Origin: Leptobrachium leishanense
Lineage: Eukaryota > Chordata > Amphibia > Anura > Megophryidae
Assembly: GCA_009667805.1 (NCBI GenBank)
Contig: CM019063.1
Coordinates: forward strand, 195,032,954 to 195,096,953
DNA: 64,000 bases
Direction: 5' to 3'
Positions within the stretch are counted from its first letter, which is position 1, and each line of letters starts with the position of its first letter. The translations under genes and the position numbers were made by a program. The notes below the pieces were generated by a model that was not told the DNA's origin, did not search any database, and saw nothing but the letters and a program-made list of their open reading frames with translations. Of this stretch, positions 11,555 through 23,650 are shown one piece after another.

Positions 11555-12487
11555 GCTTTAAATATTTTAGAAACATCTGACTTAGGGATAAATGATGAAG
11601 ATTTGGTCTAAAGATCTGATCATATATTACGTAAGGTTGCCACAACATCAATGTATCCCATCACGGCAGGTCCTACCTATGCCCACCTAATGACTTCAGT
11701 TATGAGAGTAACACAATTGCATGGAAAATGAGTCATACAGGGGCTCCCCTCCGAGCAACCAGATCGCCCTCATTAATCTCCAGGTCAGATGTTTGTAAAA
11801 TCTTTAAGGATATATTGAAGGGGAGTGCTTTGTATTTTGTATGTTGTAGACCTCAGAAGTATCCTTGTGAAAAATACATGTGTATATATAGTAGTGCATC
11901 TATTTTGGTTTTGTATGTATATGTGTGTGTATAATACAAGAACCACGAGAACAGCGATCTTGCTGTACTAAGCATAGCAAATAGGTGCTTCTCAAGACAG
12001 AAAAATACAACGAACCACAAAGAGAGCACACCAACTCATACATTTAAAGATATTAACGATTTTTAACAATTTCAATTTTTGTATAGCAAATTTTTAATCT
12101 TAACCGTTGTTAAAAAAAATTATGGGAATTTAGTTCACAAAATTTATCCCATTGCAACAGGTCCTTTTTTCTTGCCATCTAATGACTGCATTTATGGGAT
12201 TAACTCACTAAACTGAGGACAGAATCCTTCCTGGCTCCCAGTGACTCAATGTTAAATGGAACCTGTGATAGAACACCTGTAACATGGAGGGGTGCAACTA
12301 CATACCTAGAGGGTTGGCAGCCTTCTACATCTGACCTCAGTGAGTTAATCTTATAAAAGAGTTAATTCCCTAATGACTTTCATTTACCGCTTCATGTGGG
12401 TCCTGATCAGAAGTGAACAATCTAGACCAAATAGCTTCTCCTGCCAGTTCTCCTGAGTTTCACCATCACCACCACTGATAAACCTGC
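11555..12487. other. Unassigned with a weak inverted repeat
   Basis: About 12196-12356 has imperfect inverted arms (GGGATTAACTCACTAAACTGAGG against CCTCAGTGAGTTAATCTTA), a possible old MITE. Wording at 11630-11725 resembles 12140-12200 (CTAATGACT...), suggesting a degenerate duplication. Confidence 0.4.
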
Positions 12488-12734
12488 CTTCCAATCAGTG
12501 GCGTCACTAGGGTTGGTGTTGCCCGGTGCGGTAACTTATGGTGTCACCCCCCCCCCAAGTTTTACGGATTTTTTTTAACTATTTACTCCTAAATCAGTAC
12601 TCCCATATAACACTGAATGCTCATACACACAGCGCACATAATTGTGAGGTTTATTGCTGTGGAGCTCTCTCATATGCTCACACAAATTTTTGCCAAGACA
12701 GCAAGTATGGTGCCTGTTCGAAGGCAGTGAAAGC

Positions 12735-14098
12735 ACACATGGATATATATTGCCCCCAGCAGCTCTGGATATATTGCCCCCAGCAGCTCACCCATGGATA
12801 TATATATTGCCCCCAGCTCACATATGGATATATTGCCCCAGCTCACAATTTCTATATTGCCCCCAGCAGCTCACCCATGGATATATATCGCCTCAGCTCA
12901 CATATGGATATATTGCCCCAGACCAGCTCACACATGGATATATTTCCCCAGACCAGCTCACACATGGATATATTGCCCCCAGACCAGCTCACACATGGAT
13001 ATTGCCCCAGCTCTCATGGATATGCCCCCAGCACACATGGATACTGCCCCCAGCACAAATGGATATGCCCCAGCACACATGGATATGCCCAGCTCTCATG
13101 GATATGCCCCAGCAGCTCTCATGGATATGCCCCAGCAGCTCTCATGGATATGCCCCAGCAGCTCTCATGGATATTGCCCCCAGCTCATGGATATGCCCCA
13201 GCAACTCTCATGGATATGCCCCAGCTCCTCTCATGGATATTGCCCCAGCTCCTCTCATGGATATGCCCCAGCTCCTCTCATGGATATGCCCCAGCTCCTC
13301 TCATGGATAATGCCCCAGCTCCTCTCATGGATATTGCCCCAGCTCCTCTCATGGAAATTGCCCCAGCTCCTCTCATGGATTTTGCCCCAGCTCCTCTCAT
13401 GGATTTTGCCCCAGCTCCTCTCATTGATACTGCCCCAGCTCCTCTCATGGATACTGCCCCAACTCCTCTCATGGATATGCCCCAGCTCCTCTCATGGATA
13501 ATGCCCCAGCTGCTCTCATGGATAATGCCCCAGCTGCTCTCATGGATAATGCCCCAGCTCCTCTCATGGATATGCCCCAGCTCCTCTCATGGATATGCCC
13601 CAGCTCCTCATGGATATTGCCCCAGCTCCTCTCATAGATTTTGCCCCAGTTCCTCTCATAGATTTTGCCCCAGCTCCTCTCATTGATACTGCCCCAGCTC
13701 CTCTCATGGATACTGCCCCAGCTCCTCTCATGGATATGCCCCAGCTCCTCTCATGGATATGCCCCAGCTCCTCTCATAGATATGCCCCAGCTCCTCTCAT
13801 AGATATGCCCCAGCTGCTCTCATGGATAATGCCCCAGCTGCTCTCATGGATAATGCCCCAGCTGCTGTCATGGATAATGCCCCAGCTGCTCTCATGGATA
13901 ATGCCCCAGCTGCTCTCATTGATAATGCCCCAGCTCCTCTCATGGATATGCCCCAGCTCCTCTCATGGATATGCCCCAGCTCCTCTCATGGATATGCCCC
14001 AGCTCCTCATGGATTTTGCCCCAGCTCCTCTCATAGATTTTGCCCCAGCTCCTCTCATAGATTTTGCCTCAGCTCCTCTCATTGATACTGCCCCCAGC
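12735..14098 (+). repeat. 23-30-bp minisatellite in hAT A
   Basis: Early units are CACACATGGATATATT-GCCCCCAGCAGCT; later units shorten to CTCATGGATATGCCCCAGCTCCT, then become a more homogeneous array. Open frames of 80-380 codons here are a by-product of stop-free units, not genes. Confidence 0.93.
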
Positions 14099-14132
14099 TC
14101 ACCTCCTGCCGCTGCGTGTTCGGCTCCCTCTA

Positions 14133-14266
14133 AGCGTCCGGCGGCATGGAGCTTGGGCACTCGCCTGGGGGAGCCACGTGACCAGCTGCGATCTCGCGAG
14201 AACTCAGCTGGTGACGTGTTTCCCCCAGGCGAGCGCCGAAGCTCCATAGCTTCGGACGCTCGCAGG
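14133..14266. repeat. GC-rich hairpin in hAT A
   Basis: Imperfect arms (GTCCGGCGGCATGGAGCTT... against its complement) close around GATCTCGCGAGA, including CACGTGACCAGCTG. Similar hairpins occur in elements B, C, F and H. Confidence 0.8.
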
Positions 14267-14683
14267 GAGCCGAACACTGCGTCGCAGGGTGAGACACTCG
14301 CCCTTAGGGTGACGGTGTCACCCTAAGGGCGGTTGTCGCCCGGTTGCGGGCCGCACCCCCTGCCCCCACGTTGCGACGCCAGTGCTTCCAATCCTGTGTG
14401 TTACATCTCCTGCATCTCCTCCCTGCTCATCTGATGTGAGTCCGCAAAGTCAAGCCTTCACTCTGGAAAAACGGCATGTAGACTACAATACACTTCTCTC
14501 TAGCACTGTCCCTTCCTTCTCCTCCATTGGTTCCTGCATTGTACACTGCATTGGGGCAGACCCACACTACCACAAGCTACCCATAATTCACTTGCAAGAC
14601 TCCGGAACCATGGACAGAGCCATGTTGGTCAGCGTGTGAATAAAAGTAGTGTTGTTAAACTTATTTTTTTTTTAAATTGTTAA

Positions 14684-14922
14684 AGGGACAGTCATCTGGT
14701 TTCTGAAAATTACATTTAAATGTATTCAACCTGTCAAAAAAGCATTTTCCTTATCTGTGTCTAATATTTATTTCCAAGCCAATACGTAAGGCACAAGTCA
14801 GGAAAAGTCCTTAGACTGTTCTTTTAAACAGGAATAACTAAGTAAAGGTTGGACATAATTAATGGATTTAATGCTTGTTTTATCATTGCTGAATTGATAT
14901 CCGAAACCACTAGAACGGCCCT
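14684..14922. mobile_element. Degenerate TTAA element (T2-like)
   Basis: The left end is TTAA + AGGGACAGTC, as in the 40424 family; the right end is GGCCCTTTAG, with TTAG in place of TTAA. The call rests mainly on the left end. Confidence 0.4.
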
Positions 14923-14948
14923 TTAGTATTTTTTATATATATATTTAA

Positions 14949-15400
14949 ACCCATAGTGACCAGGCGATATTACCATTGTCTGTTCAAAAGTGCCCAATGC
15001 TGTTTTTACGTTTCTGCGTTGTTTGTGTTTAGATCTAATTTTCCTTTTACTTGTCTATGGAACCCACACATATTATATACCATTTTTCTCACCATTAAAT
15101 GGACTTTCTAAAGACACCATTATTTCGATCATATCTTATAACTTACTTTAACTTTTTATATGAAATATGATGAAACAGTGGGGAAAAAACACTTTTTGAA
15201 ACTTTGACCCCCAAACCTACAACACCAAAACAAAATCTGGGATAAATAGTTTCTAAATTTTGTCCTGAGTTTAGAAATACCCAATGTTTACATATTTTTT
15301 TATTTTTCACCAAATATAGTTATATCTGATATCATTAGAAAGGCCATGCAATGGCCTTTTGAATGATACCAGGCAAGACCCTCCGTTCAGGAGATAGGGG
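14949..15400. mobile_element. TTAA-flanked element, piggyBac-like family, short copy
   Basis: TTAA at 14945-14948 and 15401-15404. The interior matches 17985-18341 (AGTGACC, GCTGTTTTTACGTTTCTGCG, ACACATATTATA), so it belongs to that family. Confidence 0.6.
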
Positions 15401-15413
15401 TTAATTGCCCAAC

Positions 15414-15941
15414 TGTCACGCTGGGGGCACAGGCTTGCACCAAGGTGTGGCCCTGGTTCATGGGAAAGCCCCAATATGCAGACAACAGATGTACAGAACA
15501 ACACTGACTAACACAGTATAAACCAGAGACCTCTGCACAGCCAATACTTCAGCGGCCCTGCTCTGATAGACTGGTCTTTAAGATAGCCGGATCTGCTTTA
15601 TAGAAGTACCTAGAAGCTGTGCAGAGTCTAGACATATACAGATGGCAAGAATCACTATAAACGGTACAGACAAGGATTAAACGTGAGAATAGTAATAACG
15701 ATAGCCAGGGGTCAGGAAGCCAGAACAAAAACGTCATACAGAATGCAGGTATCAGAACCGGGAGGGAAGTCATACAAGCCAAAGGATCAAAACCAGGGAA
15801 TCATCATACATAGAACAAGAACAGAAAGCCAAATCACAGCGAGGAAAAACCAATAGAAATAACTTGACATAAACTAGAAAACACGGCGATAGGAGATACA
15901 GACAGACCGGAGAAACCGAACCAAAAGTATAAACCAAAAAA
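15414..15941 (-). mobile_element. LTR fragment, minus strand
   Basis: On the minus strand this ends ...CCCCCAGCGTGACA, like the 3' end of the solo LTR at 26402-27202, and shares motifs such as TTGTATGAC and TTTGGCTTGTATGAC with the LTRs here. The other boundary is cut by the Tc1 fragment at 15946. Confidence 0.55.
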
Positions 15942-15945
15942 TATA

Positions 15946-16150
15946 CAGTCAGGTCCAAAAATATTGGGACATCGACACAATTCTAACGTCTTTGGCTCTA
16001 TACACCACCACAATGGAGTTGGAATGAAACAAACACAATGTGCTTTAACTGCAGACTGTCCGCTTTAATTTGAGGGTATGTACATCCAACTCAGGTGAAC
16101 GGTGTAGGACTTACAGCAGTTTGCAGATGTGCCTCCCACTTGTTAAGCGT
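15946..16150 (+). mobile_element. Tc1 element terminal fragment (family of 17167)
   Basis: Begins TA + CAGTCAGGTCCAAAAATATT and matches the first 200 bp of the element at 17167-23523, then loses homology near ...CCCACTTGTTAAG. No second terminus. Confidence 0.8.
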
Positions 16151-16279
16151 TAGCACCATCGAGGTAATAGTGCCCAACATGTAGAGTCAGATTAGTCTAA
16201 TAATCTGGAATATTTAGTAATATTTATTGTGTTCTTCTCTGCAACCTCAGAGTGAATAGCATTCCATATGCCTGCTACG

Positions 16280-16890
16280 AACATAGAAAACATAGAAACA
16301 TAGAAAAATGTCGGCAGATAAGAACCTTTCGGCCCATCTAGTCTGCCCAATTACATGGATACTTTACCTGGATTTATCTTTTGTTTAGGATAGCCTTATG
16401 CCTATCCCATGCTTGCTTAAATTCAATTACTGTTTTGGCCTCTACCACTTCTACTGGAAGACTGTTCCATGTATCCACCACCCTCTCAGTAAAATAATGC
16501 TTCCTGATGTTACTTTTAAACCTTTGCCCCTCTAATCTAAGACTATGTCCTCTTGTTTTGCTACTTTGTTTCCTTTTAAATATACTCCTTCCTCTACCTT
16601 GTGGATTCCCTTTACGTATTTAAATGTTTCTATCATATCTCCTCTGTCTCGTCTTTTTTCCAAGCTGTACATGTTAAGATCATTAAGCCTTTCCTGGTAA
16701 CTTTTCTCCTTCAAGCCATGCACCATTTTAGTAGCCCTTCTCTGAACTCTCTCTAAGATGTCTATATCCTTCTGGAGATACGGTCTCTAGTACTGCACAC
16801 AGTACTCCAAGTGAGGTCTCACCAGTGCTCTGTACAGTGGCATGAGCACTTCCCTTTTCCTACTGCTGCAATACCCTACTGCTACAATAC
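16280..16890 (-). mobile_element. CR1-like LINE 3' fragment with RT C-terminus
   Basis: On the minus strand, 16726-16532 encodes a tail of the type YQERLNDLNMYSLEKRRDRG followed by DMIETFKYVKG, the standard C-terminal motif of CR1/L2-clade polymerases. The 3' UTR ends in ATAGAAAC-type octamers at about 16285. It is 5'-truncated near 16890, as is usual for LINE copies. Confidence 0.8.
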
Positions 16891-17984
16891 CCTTTCCGCT
16901 ATCCTTTGAACTCGATGTATTCAGTCTCTGTACTGTGTCTGCATACTTTATACTGCTATAAAATTCTTATTTATAATGGTAAACAAATAGGTTTCCGGCT
17001 TTTGTATTTTTATAGATTGCTTACAATTGAAAAAGGAATTCTAAATGCACATTTTTCTTAATTAGAAGTAAAAATAAAAATAACTTAAGGAAAATATTTA
17101 TATATTTATTTTTCGAGATACATATATACAATCGATACTTTGTATATATATATATATATATATATACAGTCAGGTCCAGAAATATTGGGACATCGACACA
17201 ATTCTAACATCTTTGGCTCTATACACCACCATAATGGAGTTGGAATGAAACAAACACAATGTGCTTTAACTACAGACTGTCAGCTTTAATTTGAGGGTAT
17301 GTACATCCAACTCAGGTGTAGGACTTACAGCAGTTTACAGATGTGCCTCCCACTTGTTAAGGGACCAAAAGTAATGGGACAGAATAATAATCATAAATCA
17401 AACTTTCTCTTCTTAATACTTGGTTGCAAATCCTTTGCAGTCAATCACAGCCTGAAGTCTGGAACGCATAGACATCACCAGACGCTGGGTTTCATCCCTG
17501 GTGATGCTCTGCCAGGCCTCTACTGCAACTGTCTTCAGTTCCTGCTTGTTCTTGGGGCATTTTCCCTTCAGTTTTGTCTTCAGCAAGTGAAATGCATGCT
17601 CAATGGGATTCAGGTCCTTGCCTGTCTGCACTGTGAAGCGCCATCCAATGAGTTCTGCAGCATTTGGCTGAATGTGAACAGATAATATTGCCCGAAACAC
17701 TTCAGAATTCATCCTGCTGCTTTTGTCAGCAGTCACATCATCAACAAATACAAGAGACCCAGTTCCATTGGCAGCCATACACAGGGCAGCCATCAGAAAT
17801 TTTGGGGCCCCTTACTGACCCTCAGAATGGGCCCCCCCCCACGATCCCCTCTTCCCATAGGAAATCAATATTTATCGTGGTCACATTACAGAGTGTTAGT
17901 CCCAATATCTTAAAAATCACTCATATTGCTCGCACAACAGCACATTTAACATAAAAAAGTATCTATCTGACTCAAATAATTTAA

Positions 17985-19201
17985 CCCCTTAGTGACCGGG
18001 CGGTTTTACACAAATCCGTCCTTTAGTGACCGCTGCTGTTTTTACGTTTCTGCGCTGTTAGGGTTTAGGTCAAATTTTCCTCTTACTCGTTTATTCAACT
18101 CACACATATTATACACCCTTTTTCCCGCCATTAAATGGACTTTCTAGAAATACCATTATTTCCATCATATCCAATAATTTACTATAAAAAAAATATGAAA
18201 TATGATGAAACAAATGGTAAAAACACACTTTTTCGTAATTTAATCCCCTAAAGCTACAACCACCAATAAAGACCCCGGCTAAATAGTTTCCAAATTTTAT
18301 CCCGAGAATAGAAATACCCAATTTTTACATGTTTTTACCTTTTAACCCTTTCACTGCTGAGCCAGTTCACCTATGTGCGCTGCGCTCATTCTGACCATTT
18401 TGTGCTAATTATTTTGAGATGTCAGCCTAGGTCCTATTTAATTAAACCCCCCCCAGACAAAATGTTTTTTTAAAAAAACACATTTTTTTATTTTTTATTT
18501 ATTTTTTTTTTTTTTTTTTTATTTTTTTTTTAAACCAAACCTGGTCATGTTTGGTATCATTTGAAAGGCCATGATCAGGCCTTTCAAATGATGTCAAATA
18601 TGACCATCTAGCTGCCATGGATCGGGAGATAAAGGGATCCTTAGGATCCCCTTATCTCTACATGGCAGCTAGATGGTTAACTGGCCCACTGACATCCTCA
18701 CACATATGGTGAGGTTGTCAGTGGGTGGGGGTGGACCTGGAGGCTAGGCTGACATCCAAGATGTCAGCCCCCCTCCAGGTTCGAATCGCGTTTTGGCGCC
18801 AATTGGCGCCGCAACGTGATCCGGCGGCGAAACGGTTAATGCCATACGCCGCTGGAAAGGGGAGGCTCTCCCCTCTCCAGCGGTGCAAACGGCATCTCCC
18901 TAGCTTCAATGGTTGGGGAGATAGAGGGCTCCGAAGGAGCCCCCCCCCTCCCCTCCATTGAAACACATGGGGGCACCTTCTGATGACGTCGCCACGCAGC
19001 GTGGCGACGTCATCAGCCTCGCCTGCCCATGTAAATCACATGGGCAGGCTTCCTCCCTGTCAGATCACCGTGGGATCCGACGAGGGAGGTGAGTATCGGG
19101 CGGGAGGGGGATTTGGCGCCGCTGACGTACCCTGTACGTCATCGGGTCTAAGGGAGACCCGAACACAGGACGTACAGGGTACGTCAGCGGTCGGGAAGGG
19201 G
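17985..19201. mobile_element. TTAA-flanked piggyBac-like element, possibly two fused
   Basis: TTAA at 17981-17984 and 19202-19205; ends CCCCTTAGTGACCGG and the complement of CCCCTTCCCGACCGC. A second left-end-like sequence, TTAA + CCCTTTCACTGCTGAG, lies at 18342-18357 and resembles the start of the element at 62380. The 3' part is rich in inverted repeats (GTACCCTGTACGTCA...). Confidence 0.7.
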
Positions 19202-19329
19202 TTAAGACAGTATGAAATTCAAATTGTGATTAAAAAATAATATGAATCAAGATCGTATTACAGAGTGTTGCTCCCAATACCTTAAAATAACACAAAATGT
19301 GTATTCGTACAAACAATGTAGCATAAAAT

Positions 19330-19770
19330 TATATTATTCCACTTGTTTTGCATATCAGAGCACTACAGCAATAGAACTCACAGTAATGTGCACTGTGATG
19401 AGCATATCAGAGCACCATAGCAATAGAACTCTCACAGTAAAGGCAGAGAGTATGAACGTACACAGAATCCAAAGCAATGGACCTCTATTGGTAAAGGCAG
19501 GGAATATAAACGTACACAGAATCCAAAGCAATGGACCTCTATTGGTAAAGGCAGGGAATATAAACGTACACAGAATCCAAAGCAATGGACCTCTAATGGT
19601 AAAGGCAGGGAATATGAACGTGCACAGGAATCCACAGCAATAGACCTCTAATGGTAAAGGCAATGAGTATGTATGTACACAGGAATCCACAGCAATAGAC
19701 CTTTAGCGGTAAAGACAGTAAGTATGAATGTACACAGGAATCCACAGCAATAGACTTAACGGTATAGGCA
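19330..19770 (+). repeat. 54-bp tandem repeat in hAT B
   Basis: About six units of exactly 54 bp (for example 19455 to 19509), core ACAGAATCCAAAGCAATGGA. The complement resembles the 55-bp unit of elements E and H (ATTGCT-TGGATTCTGTG). Confidence 0.85.
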
Positions 19771-19985
19771 GGGGTCTCTCCGTTATCATGTCCATCTCCC
19801 CACCCCCATCCCCACTGTTTTCATTTCATTAATCCCCACACTCTTTTTGTTTCATATCATTAAACACCCCCACCTCTTTTCACCCCAACCCCCTCCCCCC
19901 CAGTGGCGTAGCGTGGGGGGGGCTGGGGGGGCCGTGGCCCCGGGCGCAGTTTTGTTAGGGGCGCATTTGCGCCCCTAAAACTGGC

Positions 19986-20250
19986 CCGGGGGTTGAGGGA
20001 ACGCAGGTGCCGGGCAGCGCGGGAGCGCCTGCCCGGTCTTTAACAGTCCGTCCTGTTAGGTGATGCGGCTGCGCGGCGTGCGCAGCCGGTCATGTGGTCC
20101 GGCTAATCAGGTGGTACGGAGTCTCTGTACCACCTGATTGGCCGGACCACGTGACCGGCTGCGCGGCATCACCTAACAGGACGGACTGTTAAAGACCGGG
20201 CAGGCGCTCCGCGCTGCCCGGCATCTGGGTCCCGGTCCCCTCAACCCCCG
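19986..20250. repeat. Long GC-rich hairpin in hAT C
   Basis: Arms of over 100 bp (from about CGGGGGTTGAGGGAACGCAG) pair around 20126-20132. They contain CACGTGACCGGCTGCGCGG. Arms are near-perfect except for an extra block on the left near 20065-20080. Confidence 0.9.
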
Positions 20251-20274
20251 CCGGAGCTGGGGCCTGGGGCAATA

Positions 20275-21090
20275 TCCAGGTAAGGGCTGGGGGCAAATCC
20301 ATGAGCTGGGGGCAAATCCATGTGAGAGCTGGGGGGCAAATCCATGAGTGAGCTGGGGGGCAAATCATGAGTGAGCTGGGGCAAATCCATGAGTGAGCTG
20401 GGGCCAAATCCATGAGCTAGGGCAAATCCATGAGCTGGGGCAAATCCATGAGCTGGGGCAAATCCATGAGTGAGCTGGGGGGCAAATCCATGAGTGAGCT
20501 GGGGGCAAATCCATGAGCTGGGGGCAAATCCATGAGTGAGCTGGGGGCAAATCCATGAGATGGGGCAAATCCATGAGTGAGCTGGGGGGCAAATCCATGA
20601 GATGGGGGCAAACCATGAGATGGGGCAAATCCATGAGTGAGCTGGGGGGCAAATCCATGAGCTGGGGCAAATCCATGAGCTGGGGCAAATCCATGAGATG
20701 GGGCAAATCCATGTGAGAGCTGGGGCAAATCCATGTGAGAGCTGAGGCAAATCCATGTGAGAGCTGGGGCAAATCTATGAGCTGGGGGCAAATCCCCGTG
20801 AGCTGGGGCAAATCCATGAGTGAGCTGGGGGGCAATCCATGAGTGAGCTGGGGGGCAAATCCATGAGCTTGGGCAAATCCATGAGCTGGGGGCAAATCCA
20901 TGAGCTGGGGGGCAAATCCATGAGCTGGGGGCAAATGCATGAGCTGGGGGCAAATCCATGAGCTGGGGCAAATCCATGTGAGAGCTGGGGCAAATCCATG
21001 AGCTGGGGGCAAATCCATGTGTGAGCTGGGGGGCAAATCCATGTGTGAGCTGGGGGCAAATCCATGTGTGAGCTGGGGCAATATCGATAA
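20275..21090 (-). repeat. Minisatellite in hAT C
   Basis: Units such as GAGCTGGGGCAAATCCAT-GAGT; the complement is CATGGATTTGCCCC-AGCTC, the same core as elements A, B, F and H. Unit length varies from about 19 to 26 bp. Confidence 0.92.
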
Positions 21091-21454
21091 CGTCCACAGG
21101 TTGGGGGGGGGCGCACAATTCTTTGCTGGCCCCGGGCGCTGACAACCCACGCTACGCCACTGCTCCCCCCACACACACGGTTTTCATTTTATTTAACACC
21201 CCCATCCCCACTCTTTTCCTTTCACTAACCCCCCCCCCCGTTCGAACCAGGGGGCGCCGCTGGGTCCTGAGCCACCTCTCTCCTCCTTCGGCATCCCATG
21301 GCGTTACTTCTTCCTCTTAAAGGGTGATTTCGGTTGGTTTCTTTTTTATTAATAAACCTTAACATTAGGCTAGGGGCGGATCCAGACACAGGTTTCGGAG
21401 GAGGGGGGGGCATTCTACCAGATTTGGCCAAGAACTGCTGTTGGGTTCCCAGTG

Positions 21455-21965
21455 ACAGGCAGATATATTTGCCCCCAGCTCACATGGGTATATTTGCCCC
21501 CCAGTTCACATGGGTATATTTGCCCCCAGTTCACATGGATATATTTGCCCCCAGTTCACATGGATATATTTGCCCCCCAGTTCACATGGATATATTTGCC
21601 CCCCGTTCACATGGATATATTTGCCCCCCAGTTCACATGGTATATTTTCCTCCGTTCACATGGGTATATTTGCCCCCCAGTCCACATGGATATATTTGCC
21701 CCCCAGTTCACATGGATATATTTGCCCCCCAGTTCACATGGATATATTTGCCCCAGTTCACATGGATATATTTGCCCCCCCGTTCACATGGGTATATTTG
21801 CCCCCCAGTTCACATGGGTATATATTTTCCCCCGTTCACATGGGTATATTTGCCCCCCAGTTCACATGGGTATATTTGCCCCCCGTTCACACGGGTATAT
21901 TTGCCCCCCCAGTTCACATGGGTATATTTGCCCCCCCAGTTCACATGGGTATATTTGCCCCCAGC
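21455..21965 (+). repeat. Minisatellite in hAT B
   Basis: About 24-25-bp units CACATGGATATATTTG-CCCCCCAGTT, about 21 copies; same core as elements A, C, F and H. Just upstream (about 21373) a TAGGGGCGGATCCAGA motif resembles another hAT left end, with no partner found. Confidence 0.9.
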
Positions 21966-22037
21966 ATCTCACCTATTTTCCCCATCTGCCTCTGCTTTAG
22001 GCCTCGGAGGAGGTTTTGCGTCCTACATTAGCCCAGC

Positions 22038-22505
22038 CGCCGGCAAGCAGGGCCTCCAAGATGGCCACCGGCAGGCCCCCTCTGATGATGTCAGAGTGGG
22101 CCCACCGAACGTCTGTAGCCTTCAGACATTTGGCGGGCCCTCTCTGACATGACATCATCAGAGGGGGCCTGCCGGCGGCCATCTTGGAGGCCCTGCTCGC
22201 CGGCGGCTGGGCTAATGTAGGCCAAAGAACCTCCGAGGCCTGCGGCCTAAATTTAACAAGGTTGCCACCGGTGAGCAGGGCCTCCAAGATGGCCACCGGC
22301 GGGCCTCTTCTGATGATGTCATGTCAGAGAGGGCCCGCCAAACGTCTGAAGGCTACAGACGTTCGGCGGGCCCACTCTGACATCATCACAGGGGGCCCGC
22401 CGGCAGCCATCTTGGAGGCCCTGCTCGCTGGCGGCTGGGATATTGTAGGCCGCAGAAGCTCCTCCGAGGCCTGCGGCCTAAATTTAACAAGGTTGCCGCC
22501 TGCGG
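22038..22505. repeat. Duplicated GC-rich palindromes in hAT B
   Basis: Two related hairpin blocks (about 22038-22205 and 22270-22440) with arms such as CCTCCAAGATGGCCACCGGC and loops around CTTCAGAC or GAACGTCTG. Each is followed by CCGAGGCCTGCGGCC. Confidence 0.85.
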
Positions 22506-23650
22506 CGGGCCCCCCCAGTCCCCGGGCCCCTTACACCAGCATGGGCTGTAATGCCCTGATGGCGGCCCTGGCCATACATGCCCACGCCATGACACTACCA
22601 CCACCATGCTTCACTGATAAGGTGGTATGCTTAGGTTCATGAGCAGTTCCTTTCCTTCTCCATACTCTTCCCTTCCCATCACTCTGGTACAAGTTGATCT
22701 TGGTCTCCTCTGTCCATAGGATCTTGTTCCAGAACTGTGAAGGCTTTGTTAGGTGTTGTTTGGCAAACTCTAATCTGGCCTTCCTGTTTTTGAGGCTCAC
22801 CAATGGTTTACATCTTGTGGTGAACCCTCTGTATTCACTCTGGTGAAGTCTTCTCTTGATTGTTGACTTTGACACACATACACCTACCTCCTGGAGAGTG
22901 TTCTTGATCTGGCCAACTGTTGTGAAGTGTGTTTTCTTCACCAGGGAAAGAATTATTTTCGGTCATCCACCACAGTTGTTTTCCGTGGTCTCCCGGGTCT
23001 TTTGGTGTTGCTGAGCTCACCGGTGCGTTCCTTCTTTTTGAGAATGTTCCAAACAGTTGTTTTGGCCACGCCTAATGTTCTTGCTATCTCTCTGATGGGT
23101 TTGTTTTGTTTCTTCAGCCTAATGATGGCTTGCTTCACTGATAGTGACAGCTCTTTGGATCTCATCTTGAGAGTTGTCAGCAACAGATTCCAAATGCAAA
23201 TAGCACACTTGAAATGAACTCTGGGCCTTTTATCTGCACATTGTAATTGGGGTAATGAGGGAATATCACACACCTGGCCATGGAACAGCTGAGAAGCCAA
23301 TTGTCCCATTACCTTTGGTCCCTTAACAAGTGGGAGGCACATCTGCAAACTGCTGTAAGTCCTACCCCGTTCACCTGAGTTGGATGTACATACCCTCAAA
23401 TTAAAGCTGACAGTCTGCAGTTAAAGCACATGGTGTTTGTTTCATTCCAACTCCATTGTGGTGGTGTATAGAGCCAACGATGTTAGAATTGTGTCGATGT
23501 CCCAATATTTCTGGACCTGACTGTATATTTAGTATTAATCTTTAATGTGAATATATCATACACCGATTTTGAAGCAGAAAATCTGGATGAATGTCTTTTC
23601 TGAAACAATGTGAAGAGAAAGAAATTAAGCCACCAGAGACGCAAGGAATG

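Larger units (their letters stand above)
12496..14384. mobile_element. hAT element A (minisatellite-bearing)
   Basis: A perfect 8-bp duplication CTTCCAAT (12488-12495 and 14385-14392) flanks ends CAGTGGCGTCACTAGGG and the complement of CACTGGCGTCGCAACG. An 8-bp duplication and CAGTGGCG ends define hAT. The element is non-autonomous. In order it holds one degenerate 55-bp unit (about 12612-12680) of the type tandemly repeated in elements E and H, a 1.36-kb minisatellite, and a GC-rich hairpin. Confidence 0.9.
19901..21162. mobile_element. hAT element C nested in hAT B
   Basis: An 8-bp duplication CTCCCCCC (19893-19900 and 21163-21170) flanks near-perfect ends CAGTGGCGTAGCGTGG. It contains a hairpin and a minisatellite in the orientation opposite to element A, and no coding capacity. 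Confidence 0.92.
17782..22570. mobile_element. hAT element B (4.8 kb, composite)
   Basis: A perfect 8-bp duplication GCCATACA (17774-17781 and 22571-22578) lies in the Tc1 transposase gene. The ends are CAGGGCAGCCATCAG and the complement of CAGGGCCGCCATCAG. No transposase is visible. Contents: the TTAA element 17985-19201, a 54-bp tandem repeat, nested hAT C, a minisatellite and duplicated GC-rich palindromes. A short stretch near 17878-17965 recurs at 19250-19330 on the other side of the TTAA element. Confidence 0.9.
17413..23165 (-). pseudogene. Tc1-like transposase, frameshifted, deleted and split
   Basis: The N-terminus (from 23165) has HTH residues (IREIARTLGVAKTTVWNILK) and the basic GRPRK linker. 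A frameshift near 22955 precedes the next part, which carries ILWTEETKINLYQ with Glu where the first catalytic Asp is expected, then HGGGSVMAWACMA, where the hAT insertion interrupts the gene. After the insert the frame resumes at ANGTGSLVFVDD, but a deletion removes the second-Asp (QDNDPKH) region, joining FTVQTG to KDLNPIEHAF. It ends KGFATKY. It cannot be active. Confidence 0.9.
17167..23523 (-). mobile_element. Tc1/mariner element, second family, host of nested hATs
   Basis: TA (17165-17166 and 23524-23525) flanks ends CAGTCAGGTCCAGAAATATT. Removing the hAT insert (17782-22570 plus one 8-bp duplication) leaves about 1.56 kb, normal for Tc1. A TA microsatellite abuts the left end. Confidence 0.92.

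Noticed and set aside
12538..14326. Long frames (up to 382 codons) in hAT A as genes
   Set aside because: They consist of translated minisatellite units (Trp/Pro/Ser-rich), exist in several frames, and have no start context or domain.
20189..21176. Minus-strand frames of 170-270 codons
   Set aside because: Same minisatellite artefact in hAT C.
21371..22570. A further nested hAT starting at TAGGGGCGGATCCAG
   Set aside because: The left end looks right, but no matching right end or 8-bp duplication was found before the end of hAT B.
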